NCBI GenBank assembly: GCA_050331695.1
Contig: JBHJGP010000025.1
Coordinates: 147,154 to 211,153 of the forward strand
Length of the DNA stretch: 64,000 nucleotides
From: JBHJGP01 sp050331695
GTDB taxonomy: Bacteria; Pseudomonadota; Alphaproteobacteria; Geminicoccales; Geminicoccaceae
Reading direction: 5' to 3'
A program made the translations under genes and the position numbers. Below the pieces are notes generated by a model. It saw only the letters and a program-made list of their open reading frames with translations, searched no databases and was not told where the DNA came from. Numbering within the stretch: position 1 is the stretch's first letter; each line of letters opens with the position of its first letter. This document shows positions 7,544 to 16,754 of this stretch, in pieces.

Positions 7544-9428
7544 GATCGTCTCCTTGCTCGAAGGTGGCGGCGTCGGCGAGGATCGTCTCGGCGGCTTTTT
7601 CGCCGATCATGTAGACCGCCGACGCGATGAAGAAGCCGGGGATGCGGGGGAAGACCGAGGCGTCGACCAGCCGAAGCCCACGGGCGCCGTGGACGCGAAA
7701 GGCGCCATCGACAACCCCGCCCTCAGACGCGGGTCCGATCGGGCAAGAACATGACGCGTGATGCCCCCAGGCCTGGTCGCGGACGAAACGCTTGAGATCG
7801 GCGTCGGAGGTGATCTCCGGGCCCGGAACCTCTTCCGCTTCGACCAACCCCTTGGCCCTGAGCCGCTCGGTGATCCGCCGGACGAAGCGTATGCCCTCGA
7901 CGACGCCCTTGAGATCGTCACCGTTTGGGTCGTGGGCCTCGTCGAAATAATGAAAATCGATTATTGGCAGGTCGCGGACATCGTCCGACGCCAGCCGAAT
8001 TTCGCCGGCGCGGTTGTTGGTGTGCGCTTTGAGGACGGCCCAACTCATGTAGTTAAGGCGGCCGGCCAAATCAGCGGCGTAACCCGGATAGTAGCCCTCG
8101 AACCGGCCGAGAAGGGCCATGCAGAACAGATCGGGGAGAGGGCGGGCGGCGGTTGACCGCTTGATGACGCCAAGCCCGGCGCCGTTGGTCCGGTAAAGAC
8201 TGTCCTCGCCCTCGAGCCACAGGCGATGGAGCGGATCACCAGGTTCGAATTTGGCCTGCTCGAGGCTCTCCCAGCGCTCGAAGCTCATTCGATTGACCAC
8301 CGAAATCTCGTAGCGATCCTGCAAATTGCGCCCCACGCCGGGAAGATGGATCCGGCAATCAATGCCGAAGCGTTCGAGATGGCGGGTTTCGCCGACGCCG
8401 GACAACATCAGAAGTTGCGGTGTATTGAAGGCACCACCGGCGATGATGATTTCGCGTCTCGCCCGAAGAGACCGTCTTTCGCCGGCGCTTGCCGAGCTCT
8501 GCGCGTGAGCCCGAAACAGGCGCTGGCCCTTTAGATACTCGACGCCGACGGCCCGATTTTCGTCATCGAACAAGATGCGGGAGGCGAGGGCGTCTAGTTC
8601 GATGGTGAGGCGGTCCGGCAAATGGTCCGCGACCTCCAGAAGCCGTTCCCGGGTGCCCATCCGCCCGCCGTCCCTGGTCGTCAGCGGGGTGTAGCGAACG
8701 CCTTCGGCGTCGCTGTTGATGACGTCGATATCGTTGGGATCCCCGGCGCTCTCGAGAAACGAGATGATGCGGTCGAGAGGACTGTCGCTCTCGCCGAGGA
8801 CGGCTCTCACCGACGAGATGACGGTTTCGAGCAGGGCGTCGTCCCGCAGCGCTTCCCGGGGAATGGCCTTTTCGGTCGAGAGCCAGCCATGATAGCCGTG
8901 CCCAGTCCGGTCGATGCCTGCCTTCGCCAGCTGCCGCTGGACCGGGCGGTAGCGGCAATTCTCGAGTTTTTGGAAGTGGCGGTGCATCTCGTCCGCTGAC
9001 CAAGAGGGATCACCGGTAATCTCAGCGATCTGGTTCCAGTCATCCCGGTGCGGATAGAGAAAGATCATCGCATTGTGGGCGGTGCAGCCACCAAGCGTCC
9101 CGGCCCGGGGATAAAGCACACCCCGGTCCGTCGCCTTGGGATCCCGGCCCTGCCGGACGTCATCGGCGTAGTGGCGGACGAAGTAATCCCAGCGCATCGC
9201 TTCGTTCTCGGAGGCGAAGGCGTGAAAGGCCGGTACATCATAGTCGTGCGGCATGCGGTTCGCCGCACCCATGCCGCGGACCCCGCCGCTCAGCGCCTTG
9301 GGATCCCCGCCGGCCTCGAGGACGCAGACACGCATCCCCGCTTCCGCCAGGCTGGCGGCGACGGTGCCGCCGCCAGCCCCGGACCCGACGACGATGTAAT
9401 CGAAGAGCTCCTCCTCAGGCACGCTCAC
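7533..9428 (-). CDS. GMC family FAD-dependent oxidoreductase
   Basis: The 631-residue flavoprotein starts with EEELFDYIVVGSGAGGGTVA, the N-terminal FAD-binding Rossmann fold, followed by the GMC motif LGGCTAHNAMIFL. The C-terminal catalytic region has WGHHASCSCPIG, with the active-site His pair region, and ends with LRLVDASVFPRIPGFF, the second FAD-contact segment. GMC enzymes oxidise alcohols, sugars or sterols. Here the next gene upstream is a di-haem cytochrome c, which is a likely electron acceptor in place of oxygen. No signal peptide is visible, so export would need a partner or folding-dependent route. It is about 60-100 residues longer than choline-dehydrogenase-type members. The substrate cannot be predicted. 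Confidence 0.88.
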   Translation of the reverse strand: MSVPEEELFDYIVVGSGAGGGTVAASLAEAGMRVCVLEAGGDPKALSGGVRGMGAANRMPHDYDVPAFHAFASENEAMRWDYFVRHYADDVRQGRDPKATDRGVLYPRAGTLGGCTAHNAMIFLYPHRDDWNQIAEITGDPSWSADEMHRHFQKLENCRYRPVQRQLAKAGIDRTGHGYHGWLSTEKAIPREALRDDALLETVISSVRAVLGESDSPLDRIISFLESAGDPNDIDVINSDAEGVRYTPLTTRDGGRMGTRERLLEVADHLPDRLTIELDALASRILFDDENRAVGVEYLKGQRLFRAHAQSSASAGERRSLRARREIIIAGGAFNTPQLLMLSGVGETRHLERFGIDCRIHLPGVGRNLQDRYEISVVNRMSFERWESLEQAKFEPGDPLHRLWLEGEDSLYRTNGAGLGVIKRSTAARPLPDLFCMALLGRFEGYYPGYAADLAGRLNYMSWAVLKAHTNNRAGEIRLASDDVRDLPIIDFHYFDEAHDPNGDDLKGVVEGIRFVRRITERLRAKGLVEAEEVPGPEITSDADLKRFVRDQAWGHHASCSCPIGPASEGGVVDGAFRVHGARGLRLVDASVFPRIPGFFIASAVYMIGEKAAETILADAATFEQGDDHGL

Positions 9429-9429
9429 C

Positions 9430-11862
9430 TCAGAGCGTCTTTAGAAATTCGATCAGATCCCGCTTCGCCTGATCGCTCAGACCCGGTTCCTCCGCGAACC
9501 GATCCGTTCCGAAATAATGCCCTCGGTTGATCACGAAGTCCGGGCATTTGTTGACCTCGAGCAAAGGCTCTACCAGATCGGCAAAGACCAGACGGGCCTG
9601 CTCGTCAGTGGCGTTTTCCGGCAGATCCTTCAGATCGCGTTTGATGCGGATGATAAGTTCCGCAAGCTTGAAGTCGTGACGCACGCGCTCCAGCAGATCG
9701 GCCTGATCCTGGCGCAGGTCGATGTTCGCCAGGAGATTGATCGGTGTGCCCGCCGGGATCGGCCCCAGTTCGATGTCACCCTCCTCATTGAACAGCCAAG
9801 GCAACTCGTCCCGAAAAGGCCGCATCAGCTTGACCAAAAAATCCGGTTGAAATCCGCGGGGCACCGTCAGGAAGCTTTGTTCCGTGGTGCGGTCGATCAG
9901 ACCCGGCACCTTGTCGCCCAGAACCGGATCGGATGTCCGCTTTTCCGGCCATAGCATTTGCTCGATACCGCTTTGAAAGGCGCGCATGCGCGCGTCGACC
10001 GACGGGCTGTATTCAAAATCGCCAACCGTGTTGTTGAGCAGGTAGGGCGCGGTCGACCATAGGCTGATCAGGGACGGCGGTCGGGTGTAGCCGCGGCCGC
10101 CTGCCGGCATCCGGTACTCGCGTTCCTCGCCGGTGATCGGGTGATGCACGGTGATCGTGCCCACCGACGGCAGATCCTTGTAGCTTTGGGACGAGAAGTT
10201 ATCCCAGATGTTGCCGGCGATGGCATTGGTGGCGAGCGGGCTGCAGGCGTTGGTCTCGAGCAGGGTGACCGGCACCCGCATCTCGGTCGAGAGATAGTTG
10301 CCGTCAAGGAAATCGTCGGCCATGACGATGTCCTTCATCTCGGCCTTGAATTCCGGCGTTTTGGTGAGGTTCCAATAGCGGTTCCAGCAGCTCAGATAGT
10401 TGGGGCCGGAGCAACCGCCGGGCATCGCTTCAAAAGCGCTTTCGGGCAGTTTGCTGGAATGGCATCGGGCGCAGCGTTCGGCGAAAACTTGCCTGCCGCG
10501 GTTGATGACCTCCGGATCGTCGCTCAGATGGGCGTCGCCGCCCGGCGCGTCCCGCAAATAGTCGGGCCGTCCGGCTTTGAGGAAGAAGGCGGCCATGTAA
10601 GGGGATTGGTTCTCGGTCGCCCGCCAATAGGCGGAATTTTCCTGCGCCGTTTCGATGGGGATCGGCGTGATCGACTTGCCGCCGACAACCGGATTGAAGT
10701 GCCGGGTCCACTCTTCGCTGAAGAGGCCGATATTGAGGTAGACCCGGTTTAGGGCGCCGAGCGCTCCGACGGAATCGGCACCATCTTTGAGCACGCGTGG
10801 GCTGTAGGACACGTTCGGCTCATCGAAGAAGGCCGTCAAAGGACCCTCGTCGACGAAATCGTCGAACTGCTTGTTGTCCAACTCGCCACCGGCCAGTTCT
10901 TCCCGGCCCAGTCGCTTCGCCAATTCCAAGCGTTCGCCCAAAAGGTAGACGGCATTCATCGTCCGCGGATTGTTGATGTAGTCACTCGATACCAGCGAGG
11001 TGTCGAGCGTTCCGGGCCGGGACGAGTGGATCAGTTGAACCATGTAATTGCGCTTGTCGGAGTCCCAGGCGAAGATCCGGTCAATCCAGAAATACTGAGC
11101 ACCGACCGTCGAATTCAGAAGTTCCATGGCCGGGTTTTCTGGATCTGCCGGCGGATTGATGGGGCTGGGTCCAACGTGGCAAAAGCCGCAAGTCATGCCG
11201 ACCCGGTAGGGCCTGATCAGGTCCTTCGAGAGATAGTAATCAGGGTCCGTGTAGTAACGCTCGGGATCCCACGCCTGTTCGGCCTTCTCGTCGAATTCGG
11301 GATTGGGGAACAGCCGCAGGCCCATGATGCCTGAAGGTTCGCCGTAGTAGGAGCCGACTGGCAAATTACGCCCACGGGCGCCGATTTCGACGCCCGGATA
11401 TTTTTCTTCCGAGGCGAACGGGTCCGGCGGGCAGTCATCGGTCCGGCGATCGAGCCACAGCCCGAATTTGTCGGAGTCAGGACCGGTCGCTTTCTCGAAA
11501 CACGGCTCGTTCACCAGCCCCAGATAAGACCAGCGATTATCCCGGTTCGCGGGCAGCGAGGGATGGGACGAAAGCGTCTTTAACAGATCGAAGGCGCCGA
11601 AAAGCTCGTTGGTCAGGCGGTCCCAGAACAGGTCGTTGCCGCCGCTCCAGACCAGCCACATGTTGCGCCCCTTGACCTCGTCCGGGCTCAAGACGACGCC
11701 GTTGTCCATGTCCTTGAAATAATCCTCGTCCGCGGGCGGAAAGCTCGCCGCGTCACGGCCGACCAGGCGTGCCTCGTCAAGCGGATCAAAGGTGGCCATA
11801 GCGGGTTGTGCCAGCGGTCCAGCCAGCATCATCAAGGTGGCCAGCGAGAGACACCTGGACAT
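9430..11862 (-). CDS. Secreted di-haem cytochrome c
   Basis: The 810-residue protein starts at ATG 11862 (a TTG at 11865 is also in frame) behind GAGGAG with eight bases of spacing. The first 22 or so residues are a Sec signal peptide ending near PAMA. Two CxxCH haem sites are present: CGFCH at Cys225 and CARCH at Cys464. The large size and the motifs RPPSLISLWSTAPYLLNN suggest similarity to cytochrome c peroxidase-like or dehydrogenase-partner cytochromes. It is the first gene of the six-gene minus-strand cluster and is separated from the GMC gene by one base. It probably accepts electrons in the periplasm and passes them to the respiratory chain. Confidence 0.85.
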   Translation of the reverse strand: MSRCLSLATLMMLAGPLAQPAMATFDPLDEARLVGRDAASFPPADEDYFKDMDNGVVLSPDEVKGRNMWLVWSGGNDLFWDRLTNELFGAFDLLKTLSSHPSLPANRDNRWSYLGLVNEPCFEKATGPDSDKFGLWLDRRTDDCPPDPFASEEKYPGVEIGARGRNLPVGSYYGEPSGIMGLRLFPNPEFDEKAEQAWDPERYYTDPDYYLSKDLIRPYRVGMTCGFCHVGPSPINPPADPENPAMELLNSTVGAQYFWIDRIFAWDSDKRNYMVQLIHSSRPGTLDTSLVSSDYINNPRTMNAVYLLGERLELAKRLGREELAGGELDNKQFDDFVDEGPLTAFFDEPNVSYSPRVLKDGADSVGALGALNRVYLNIGLFSEEWTRHFNPVVGGKSITPIPIETAQENSAYWRATENQSPYMAAFFLKAGRPDYLRDAPGGDAHLSDDPEVINRGRQVFAERCARCHSSKLPESAFEAMPGGCSGPNYLSCWNRYWNLTKTPEFKAEMKDIVMADDFLDGNYLSTEMRVPVTLLETNACSPLATNAIAGNIWDNFSSQSYKDLPSVGTITVHHPITGEEREYRMPAGGRGYTRPPSLISLWSTAPYLLNNTVGDFEYSPSVDARMRAFQSGIEQMLWPEKRTSDPVLGDKVPGLIDRTTEQSFLTVPRGFQPDFLVKLMRPFRDELPWLFNEEGDIELGPIPAGTPINLLANIDLRQDQADLLERVRHDFKLAELIIRIKRDLKDLPENATDEQARLVFADLVEPLLEVNKCPDFVINRGHYFGTDRFAEEPGLSDQAKRDLIEFLKTL

Positions 11863-12229
11863 CAAAGCAACTCCTCAGAAAAAGGTTTGCACCTTGAAGA
11901 CGAGCACCGTCCGCGCGTCCCCGTGGACAACAACCTGCATTTCACAGGATCCTCGCCAGAAACAACCGTAAGGTAACGAATCCTCAGACTATCGACTATG
12001 AAAAATCACACAAATGGAGTATCTTCTGTTGGAAGAACAAAGCTGAAAATTGCGCAAAACCAAGTGGGGAAATTCAACCAAAAATGGCTTTAATTTCTCG
12101 CTGTTCCACCGAAGAACGGGGAAACGGTGGGTTGTGACAATTTCCACAGACGTTCATTGGTAGCGAAGTTACTGCACTCTTAAGCTGAGTTCGATCAGTG
12201 GCAACCCGGACCGAGGACCGACGAAAATA
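11863..12229. promoter_or_regulatory. AT-rich divergent intergenic region
   Basis: This 367-base gap separates the cytochrome c gene (minus) from the paralogue cassette (plus) and must hold at least one promoter in each direction. It is clearly richer in A and T than the flanking genes. A short inverted repeat, CCACCG (12106-12111) and CGGTGG (12125-12130), is present. No gene, tRNA or clear -35/-10 pair could be assigned with confidence. The shared region allows joint control of both clusters. Confidence 0.45.
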
Positions 12230-13177
12230 GTGCGATCAAGACCTGAGTCCGGTTTGGCGGTGGGCGGATCCGGTTTGGCCGAGAGCGCCGCGCGCGCCTT
12301 CGAGATGGCGGAGCGGACCCTTCGCCGGATCCGTGTGCCCCGGGTCACAGCCGCGTCCGGTCGAGCCGGGTCGCTTCGGCTGGACGAGGTTAGACTTGGC
12401 GATGCCACGATCGGACGGATCACCGCCCAGGGGTTCGATGCGACCATCGACACCGAAGAGGCCCTGCTCGACGATTTTCGCGTGGTGCTCAGTCTCCGGG
12501 CCGGCATCTCGTTCCGGGTCTTCGGCCGTGAGCGCAATCCGGCCGTGCGCTTCAACATTCCTTTCGACATCGGCACCGTGGCCATCCCCGATCTGGAGAA
12601 CATCGCGGTGACCGCGCCCTCGGCGGTGATCACCGCCGCCCAGATCGACATTCAGCCGGTTAGTAATCTCGATGTGGGGGCGGTTCAGTTCGACGACCTG
12701 CTGGTCGACGACAGTCTTCTGCCCGCTGCCGGGTTCGGCCTGGCGGGTCTTGCTCTCGGTCCGGTATCGCTGACCGATCTGGATCTGCCGGCCAGTTGGA
12801 CCGAGGCCGTGAGCATCGGCGCGGTCACGCTGGAACGACCGCTGATCCTGCCGACCACCTTGATCACCGACCTCGAGCTGCCCTCGGTGGCGGTGCCACG
12901 CGTGTCCTCCACAGCCGCCATCCTGATCCCCGACGTTCGGCCTTTGGATTTTCAGTTCCGTCAGAACCTGGTGCGGCTGTTCGGCATACGGATTGCGATT
13001 TTCGTCGAGCCGACGCTGACCATCCGAATAGGGGCATTGCGGCTCGACAATGTGACGGCGTCCTCGTCCGTCGAGCAACTGATCCTCGAGGATATTCGGG
13101 CGCCTCTTAGCGTGCGCGGCGCTCGACTCGACGAGCTCACCCTCAATCAGATCCGCGTCGAGCGGGTCGGGATCTGA
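12230..13177 (+). CDS. Unrecognised beta-rich protein, paralogue A
   Basis: The function of this 315-residue protein is not recognised. It has no signal peptide or clear membrane segment. From about residue 45 it is a long run of short hydrophobic strands separated by Asp- and Pro-rich turns, for example FDIGTVAIPDLENIAVTAP and ELPSVAVPRVSS. It is a paralogue of the protein at 13499-14458: shared blocks include (V/I)DD-x2-LP-x2-GFGL-x-GL, LPSVA(V/I)P and the C-terminal ELTLNQIRVERVGI. Such patterning suggests a stacked beta structure, perhaps a binding or assembly protein. The GTG start at 12230 has no strong ribosome-binding site and is uncertain. Confidence 0.6.
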   Translation: MRSRPESGLAVGGSGLAESAARAFEMAERTLRRIRVPRVTAASGRAGSLRLDEVRLGDATIGRITAQGFDATIDTEEALLDDFRVVLSLRAGISFRVFGRERNPAVRFNIPFDIGTVAIPDLENIAVTAPSAVITAAQIDIQPVSNLDVGAVQFDDLLVDDSLLPAAGFGLAGLALGPVSLTDLDLPASWTEAVSIGAVTLERPLILPTTLITDLELPSVAVPRVSSTAAILIPDVRPLDFQFRQNLVRLFGIRIAIFVEPTLTIRIGALRLDNVTASSSVEQLILEDIRAPLSVRGARLDELTLNQIRVERVGI

Positions 13178-13200
13178 TCCAACGAACGGGAACCGGCGTC

Positions 13201-13497
13201 ATGGGCGAGCACACCGAAACCGACAACCGTTTCGAGCAACTGTGGCAGCGAGCCGTGTCGTGCGCGGTCGAGCCGATGCCCGATCAAGACGACGGGGATG
13301 TCGAACTCTCCGCGGATCTGCTGATCGACTGGCTTCGGCAGATCGCCGAGAACTGCCGTACGAATGGGCTTGTCGACGAGACGGCCTACACCGAGCTTGC
13401 CCGGTGTAACGAAACCTATGCCCGCGTCCTGGGGAGCATCGATCCCGGTCGTTTGCGCCCGCATCTTCAGGCGCTGAGCGGACAGGATGAGGAGTGA
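13201..13497 (+). CDS. Small acidic helical protein, partner of paralogue cassette
   Basis: This 98-residue protein is acidic, predicted to be mostly helical, and not recognised. FEQLWQRA near the N-terminus resembles FEALWDEI in the small protein at 14481-14708, so the two are probably distant relatives. It lies between the two large paralogues. It starts 23 bases after paralogue A and its stop lies just ahead of the start of paralogue B. The repeated arrangement of one large beta-rich protein with one small helical protein suggests paired subunits or a chaperone with its client. Confidence 0.6.
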   Translation: MGEHTETDNRFEQLWQRAVSCAVEPMPDQDDGDVELSADLLIDWLRQIAENCRTNGLVDETAYTELARCNETYARVLGSIDPGRLRPHLQALSGQDEE

Positions 13498-13498
13498 G

Positions 13499-14458
13499 AT
13501 GTCGTCAACCGTAGCCAACCAGCGCTCAAATGAGATGACGCCCGCTCTTGACCCTGCGCTTTTGGACGCGCTCGACGGTGCTGACGATCAACGGCTGGGG
13601 ATCGACCGTATCGCCTGTGCGTCAGGCCGCGCGGGCCACGCCGCCGTCGGACGAATCGACGTCGGCGAGGCGAGCCTGGAACGGCTGACCCTTGAGGGTC
13701 TCGCCACCAGGATCCACTGCGGCAGTGCGATCCTCCGCAACGTACGCCTGATCCTGGAGCTGCATTATACCGTGCACTGGAGCTATGATCTCAAATGGCT
13801 CGGCAGTGACAGCGGGATCAAGAAACTGGGCTCCAAAGCCAAGCCGATCGAGTTGCACGACATCACCCTGCCAATGGTTCAGGACATCGATCTGGTGATC
13901 CCCGCAGCCTCGGTCGACGACGTCGATGTGGCGCTGCGCCCGATCGACGATCTGGCGTTGGGCTCCACTCGTTTCGAGGGGCTGGCGATCGATGACACCC
14001 GCCTGCCATCCGATGGTTTCGGGCTGAGCGGTTTGGGGGTGGGTTCGTTCGAGATCGGCCAGCTGGCGGTGCCGGCGGCGGACAGCCGGTCACTGACGAT
14101 CGACAGGGTTAGCCCCGACGCGCCACTTCGTCTTCCCGACCTGCGGCTCGAGGGCATCGATCTGCCGTCGGTGGCGATCCCGGACGCCAGCTCTGATGGC
14201 AGCGTGGCGCTGATGGGCATTCAGCTCGAGGCCTTCGAGGCGCCGGCCTTCAAGATCGGTGATCTGTTCAAGGCGACCTTCGTCACTGAGCCGGTGCTTC
14301 ATCTGCAAATCGGCGAACTGGTTTTGGCGGAGCTGAGCGCATCGGCGTCGATCGACCGGGCGCGGGTCGAGAACATTCAGGCACCGGTGACCATCAGCGG
14401 TCTGCGGCTCGGCGATCTGGAACTGAACCAGGTCACCGTCGAGCGGATTGCCGTGTGA
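13499..14458 (+). CDS. Unrecognised beta-rich protein, paralogue B
   Basis: The 319-residue product is the second copy of the family seen at 12230-13177. Matching blocks occur in the same order: ASGRAG near the N-terminus, IDDTRLPSDGFGLSGL in the middle, DLPSVAIPDASS, and DLELNQVTVERIAV at the end. ATG 13499 is preferred because AGGATGAGGAG lies just upstream; an in-frame ATG at 13487 overlaps the previous gene. No catalytic motif, signal peptide or transmembrane helix is apparent. Conservation of the strand-turn pattern with divergent sequence suggests a scaffold or lipid/ligand-binding role rather than an enzyme. Confidence 0.6.
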   Translation: MSSTVANQRSNEMTPALDPALLDALDGADDQRLGIDRIACASGRAGHAAVGRIDVGEASLERLTLEGLATRIHCGSAILRNVRLILELHYTVHWSYDLKWLGSDSGIKKLGSKAKPIELHDITLPMVQDIDLVIPAASVDDVDVALRPIDDLALGSTRFEGLAIDDTRLPSDGFGLSGLGVGSFEIGQLAVPAADSRSLTIDRVSPDAPLRLPDLRLEGIDLPSVAIPDASSDGSVALMGIQLEAFEAPAFKIGDLFKATFVTEPVLHLQIGELVLAELSASASIDRARVENIQAPVTISGLRLGDLELNQVTVERIAV

Positions 14459-14480
14459 ACTCAAGGCTTCGGAGAGACCA

Positions 14481-14708
14481 ATGTCCGATCCAGCTGATGC
14501 CAACGCCGAGTTCGAGGCGCTGTGGGACGAGATCGGTAAGAAGCGCCTGATCATCGGCGACGAGGACAAAAAGGCGGTTGAGATCCGGCTCGACGTCGAT
14601 TTGTCGCCGGTCGCCTTGTTGAAGCGGCTCAACGATATGTCAGCGGATGGTGTCCACGATCACCTACGCCGTCAGCTTGACAGCCTGTTGCACAAACGCC
14701 GCGATTGA
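14481..14708 (+). CDS. Small charged helical protein following paralogue B
   Basis: This 75-residue protein starts at ATG 14481 behind GGAGAGA. The N-terminal part, FEALWDEIGKKRLIIGDEDKK, is highly charged, and the C-terminal half (VALLKRLNDMSADGVHDHLRRQL) looks like an amphipathic helix. It shares the F-E-x-L-W start with the 98-residue protein at 13201. Function is unknown. It sits between paralogue B and the DUF2235 hydrolase, and its stop is 21 bases upstream of the latter. Confidence 0.55.
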   Translation: MSDPADANAEFEALWDEIGKKRLIIGDEDKKAVEIRLDVDLSPVALLKRLNDMSADGVHDHLRRQLDSLLHKRRD

Positions 14709-14729
14709 TCGACGACGACGCGGGGAAAC

Positions 14730-15935
14730 ATGACCAAACGCCTGGTGGTGCTGTGCGACGGCACGTGGAACACACCGGAGAGCGAGACCAATATTCACTG
14801 GTTGAACCAGTTCGCCCGCCGGGACAGCGATCAGATCGTCTATTACGACGTGGGCGTCGGTACGGACTGGTACAGCGACAAGATCGGCGGCAATTTCGGC
14901 GTCGGCCTTTCTCGCAACGTCCGCCAGGCCTACAGGTTCGTGCTCGAGCACTATCAGCCCGGCGACGAACTCTATGTCCTCGGTTTCTCCCGGGGCGCGT
15001 TCACCGCCCGCTCGCTCTGCGGCTTCATGAACCTTGTCGGCCGGTTGGACTCAGAAGACGCCATTGCCCGCGCCTTCGTCTACTACCGGCTGCACGAGCC
15101 CGGCGAAGACGACAATATCTTCGAGCGGTTCATCCGGCCGACCTCCCAAGGGCCGATCTCGGTGCGTTTCGTCGGTGTGTTCGACACCGTGGGAGCTCTG
15201 GGACTGCCTTTCGAGATCGAAGATCGCAATGAGGATCTGAAACGGTCGTTCCTGGAATCCCTTCGTGACGGCTTCGTCGCCTGGGTCGATGGGCTGGGCG
15301 ATCGCCTGAGACGCCCGATCAAGGGGTTTCACGACACGTCGCTCAGTCCCAACGTCGAGGAAGCCTATCACGCGCTGGCAATCGACGAGCGGCGGGCGTT
15401 GTTCGCACCGACCTTATGGACCCGGGCGCCAGGACAAGCGGTGAAGATTGGCGCCCAGGACTTGTCGCAGGTGCGGCAGACGGTCGAACAAGTCTGGTTC
15501 GCCGGCTCCCATGTCGACATTGGCGGTGGCGATACCGAAACCAAACGCGAGGATCGGCTGTCCAATCTCGCGCTCTTGTGGATCGTCGAAAAGGCGGGTG
15601 CCGCCGGGATGACGTTCGAGCCCGGCTTCGTCCAGGACCTGCAGGAATGGCGAACGAAGCTTCCCGGCGCCGCTCAGCACCTGTCGATGAACGACCACTG
15701 GCGAAAACTGCACCGTCTGACGGGGCAGGACGAGTTGATCAGGCCGATCGGCAATCAAGCTCGAAAGGCACTGGATCCAAAGGGCTCGACCCACCCGCCC
15801 GTGCACACGGCTGAAACGCTCCACCAGTCGGTGCGCGAACGCCTCGGACGGGAAGTCGTGATGATCAGCTCCGACGAAGGCCCGCAAAGTCGGGTCTATC
15901 AACCACCCAACATCGCCGGTTTTTTGTCCGTCTGA
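14730..15935 (+). CDS. DUF2235 alpha/beta hydrolase
   Basis: The 401-residue protein belongs to the DUF2235 family of alpha/beta hydrolases, related to the catalytic domain of Tle1-type phospholipase effectors of type VI secretion. RLVVLCDGTWN is the characteristic first strand, the nucleophile elbow is GFSRGAF (GxSxG), FVGVFDTVGALG follows, and WFAGSHVDIGGG carries the likely Asp/His part of the triad. No secretion signal or VgrG/PAAR gene is near, so an effector role is not supported by context. It closes the paralogue cassette; the substrate could be a lipid ester. Confidence 0.85.
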   Translation: MTKRLVVLCDGTWNTPESETNIHWLNQFARRDSDQIVYYDVGVGTDWYSDKIGGNFGVGLSRNVRQAYRFVLEHYQPGDELYVLGFSRGAFTARSLCGFMNLVGRLDSEDAIARAFVYYRLHEPGEDDNIFERFIRPTSQGPISVRFVGVFDTVGALGLPFEIEDRNEDLKRSFLESLRDGFVAWVDGLGDRLRRPIKGFHDTSLSPNVEEAYHALAIDERRALFAPTLWTRAPGQAVKIGAQDLSQVRQTVEQVWFAGSHVDIGGGDTETKREDRLSNLALLWIVEKAGAAGMTFEPGFVQDLQEWRTKLPGAAQHLSMNDHWRKLHRLTGQDELIRPIGNQARKALDPKGSTHPPVHTAETLHQSVRERLGREVVMISSDEGPQSRVYQPPNIAGFLSV

Positions 15936-16031
15936 GGCGGCTGTTTTTTCTGCGTTCCACGAGATCGGCGGTGGTTCCGGCAGTCGACAACCCTACGTGT
16001 TTTGGCGGTGGGATAAACAACGAACGAATAG

Positions 16032-16754
16032 ATGACCGACCAACGAACATTGACGGTCCGAATCTGGCGAGGTGGTGAAACGGGAGCGCTTCACACCTAC
16101 AGCGTACCGGCGCGGGACAATCAGACGGTCTTGGATGTCGTCACCGAGGTCCAGCGCGCGCTCGAGCCCTCGCTGGCATATCGGTTTGCCTGTCGGGTCG
16201 GGGTCTGCGGCTCCTGCGCCATGACCGTCAATGGCACGCCGCGCTGGACCTGCAGAACCCACATCAATCGCGTGATCGGCGACGGCGTCATCACCATCGA
16301 ACCGCTCCGCAATCTGCCGCGGATTAAGGATCTCGTCTGTGACATGGCGCCTTTCTTCGAGAAGTGGACGGCGGCCGGCGGGACCTTCGCGGGATCCCGG
16401 AGCCGGGCGGAACCGCCGGCACCAATCGATCCCATGTCACCCAAAAGACGTGAAGCGGACGCCGCCATCGAGTGCATCAACTGCGCCGTTTGCTATGCAT
16501 CCTGCGATGTTGTCGCCGCCAATCCGGGCTATCTGGGGCCGGCTGCTCTTAGTCGGGCCTGGACGCTTGTCAATGACGAGCGCATCGCCAACCGCGACGA
16601 GGTGAAGCAAAAAGCGCTTGGTGCCGACGGTTGCGGATCCTGTCATAGTCACGGTTCGTGTATGCAGAATTGTCCGATCGGTCTGAGCCCGACCCGGAGC
16701 ATCGCCGGCTTGAAGAGGCTGAGCCTGCTGCACTTATTCGGAGCCGTGCCATGA
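16032..16754 (+). CDS. Fumarate reductase/succinate dehydrogenase iron-sulphur subunit
   Basis: The 240-residue protein is the B subunit of a complex II-like enzyme. The N-terminal plant-type ferredoxin domain has FACRVGVCGSC with a further Cys in RWTCRTH for the [2Fe-2S] cluster. The C-terminal domain has CINCAVCYASC and GCGSCHSHGSCMQNCP for the two further clusters. It passes electrons between the flavoprotein at 17438 and the membrane anchors encoded next. It overlaps the first anchor gene by ATGA (16751-16754). The gene order B-C-D-A differs from the common sdhCDAB order. Confidence 0.9.
   Translation: MTDQRTLTVRIWRGGETGALHTYSVPARDNQTVLDVVTEVQRALEPSLAYRFACRVGVCGSCAMTVNGTPRWTCRTHINRVIGDGVITIEPLRNLPRIKDLVCDMAPFFEKWTAAGGTFAGSRSRAEPPAPIDPMSPKRREADAAIECINCAVCYASCDVVAANPGYLGPAALSRAWTLVNDERIANRDEVKQKALGADGCGSCHSHGSCMQNCPIGLSPTRSIAGLKRLSLLHLFGAVP

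Noticed and set aside
14730..15935. Type VI secretion phospholipase effector
   Set aside because: The DUF2235 domain is shared with Tle1 effectors, but no VgrG, PAAR, Hcp or immunity gene is near.
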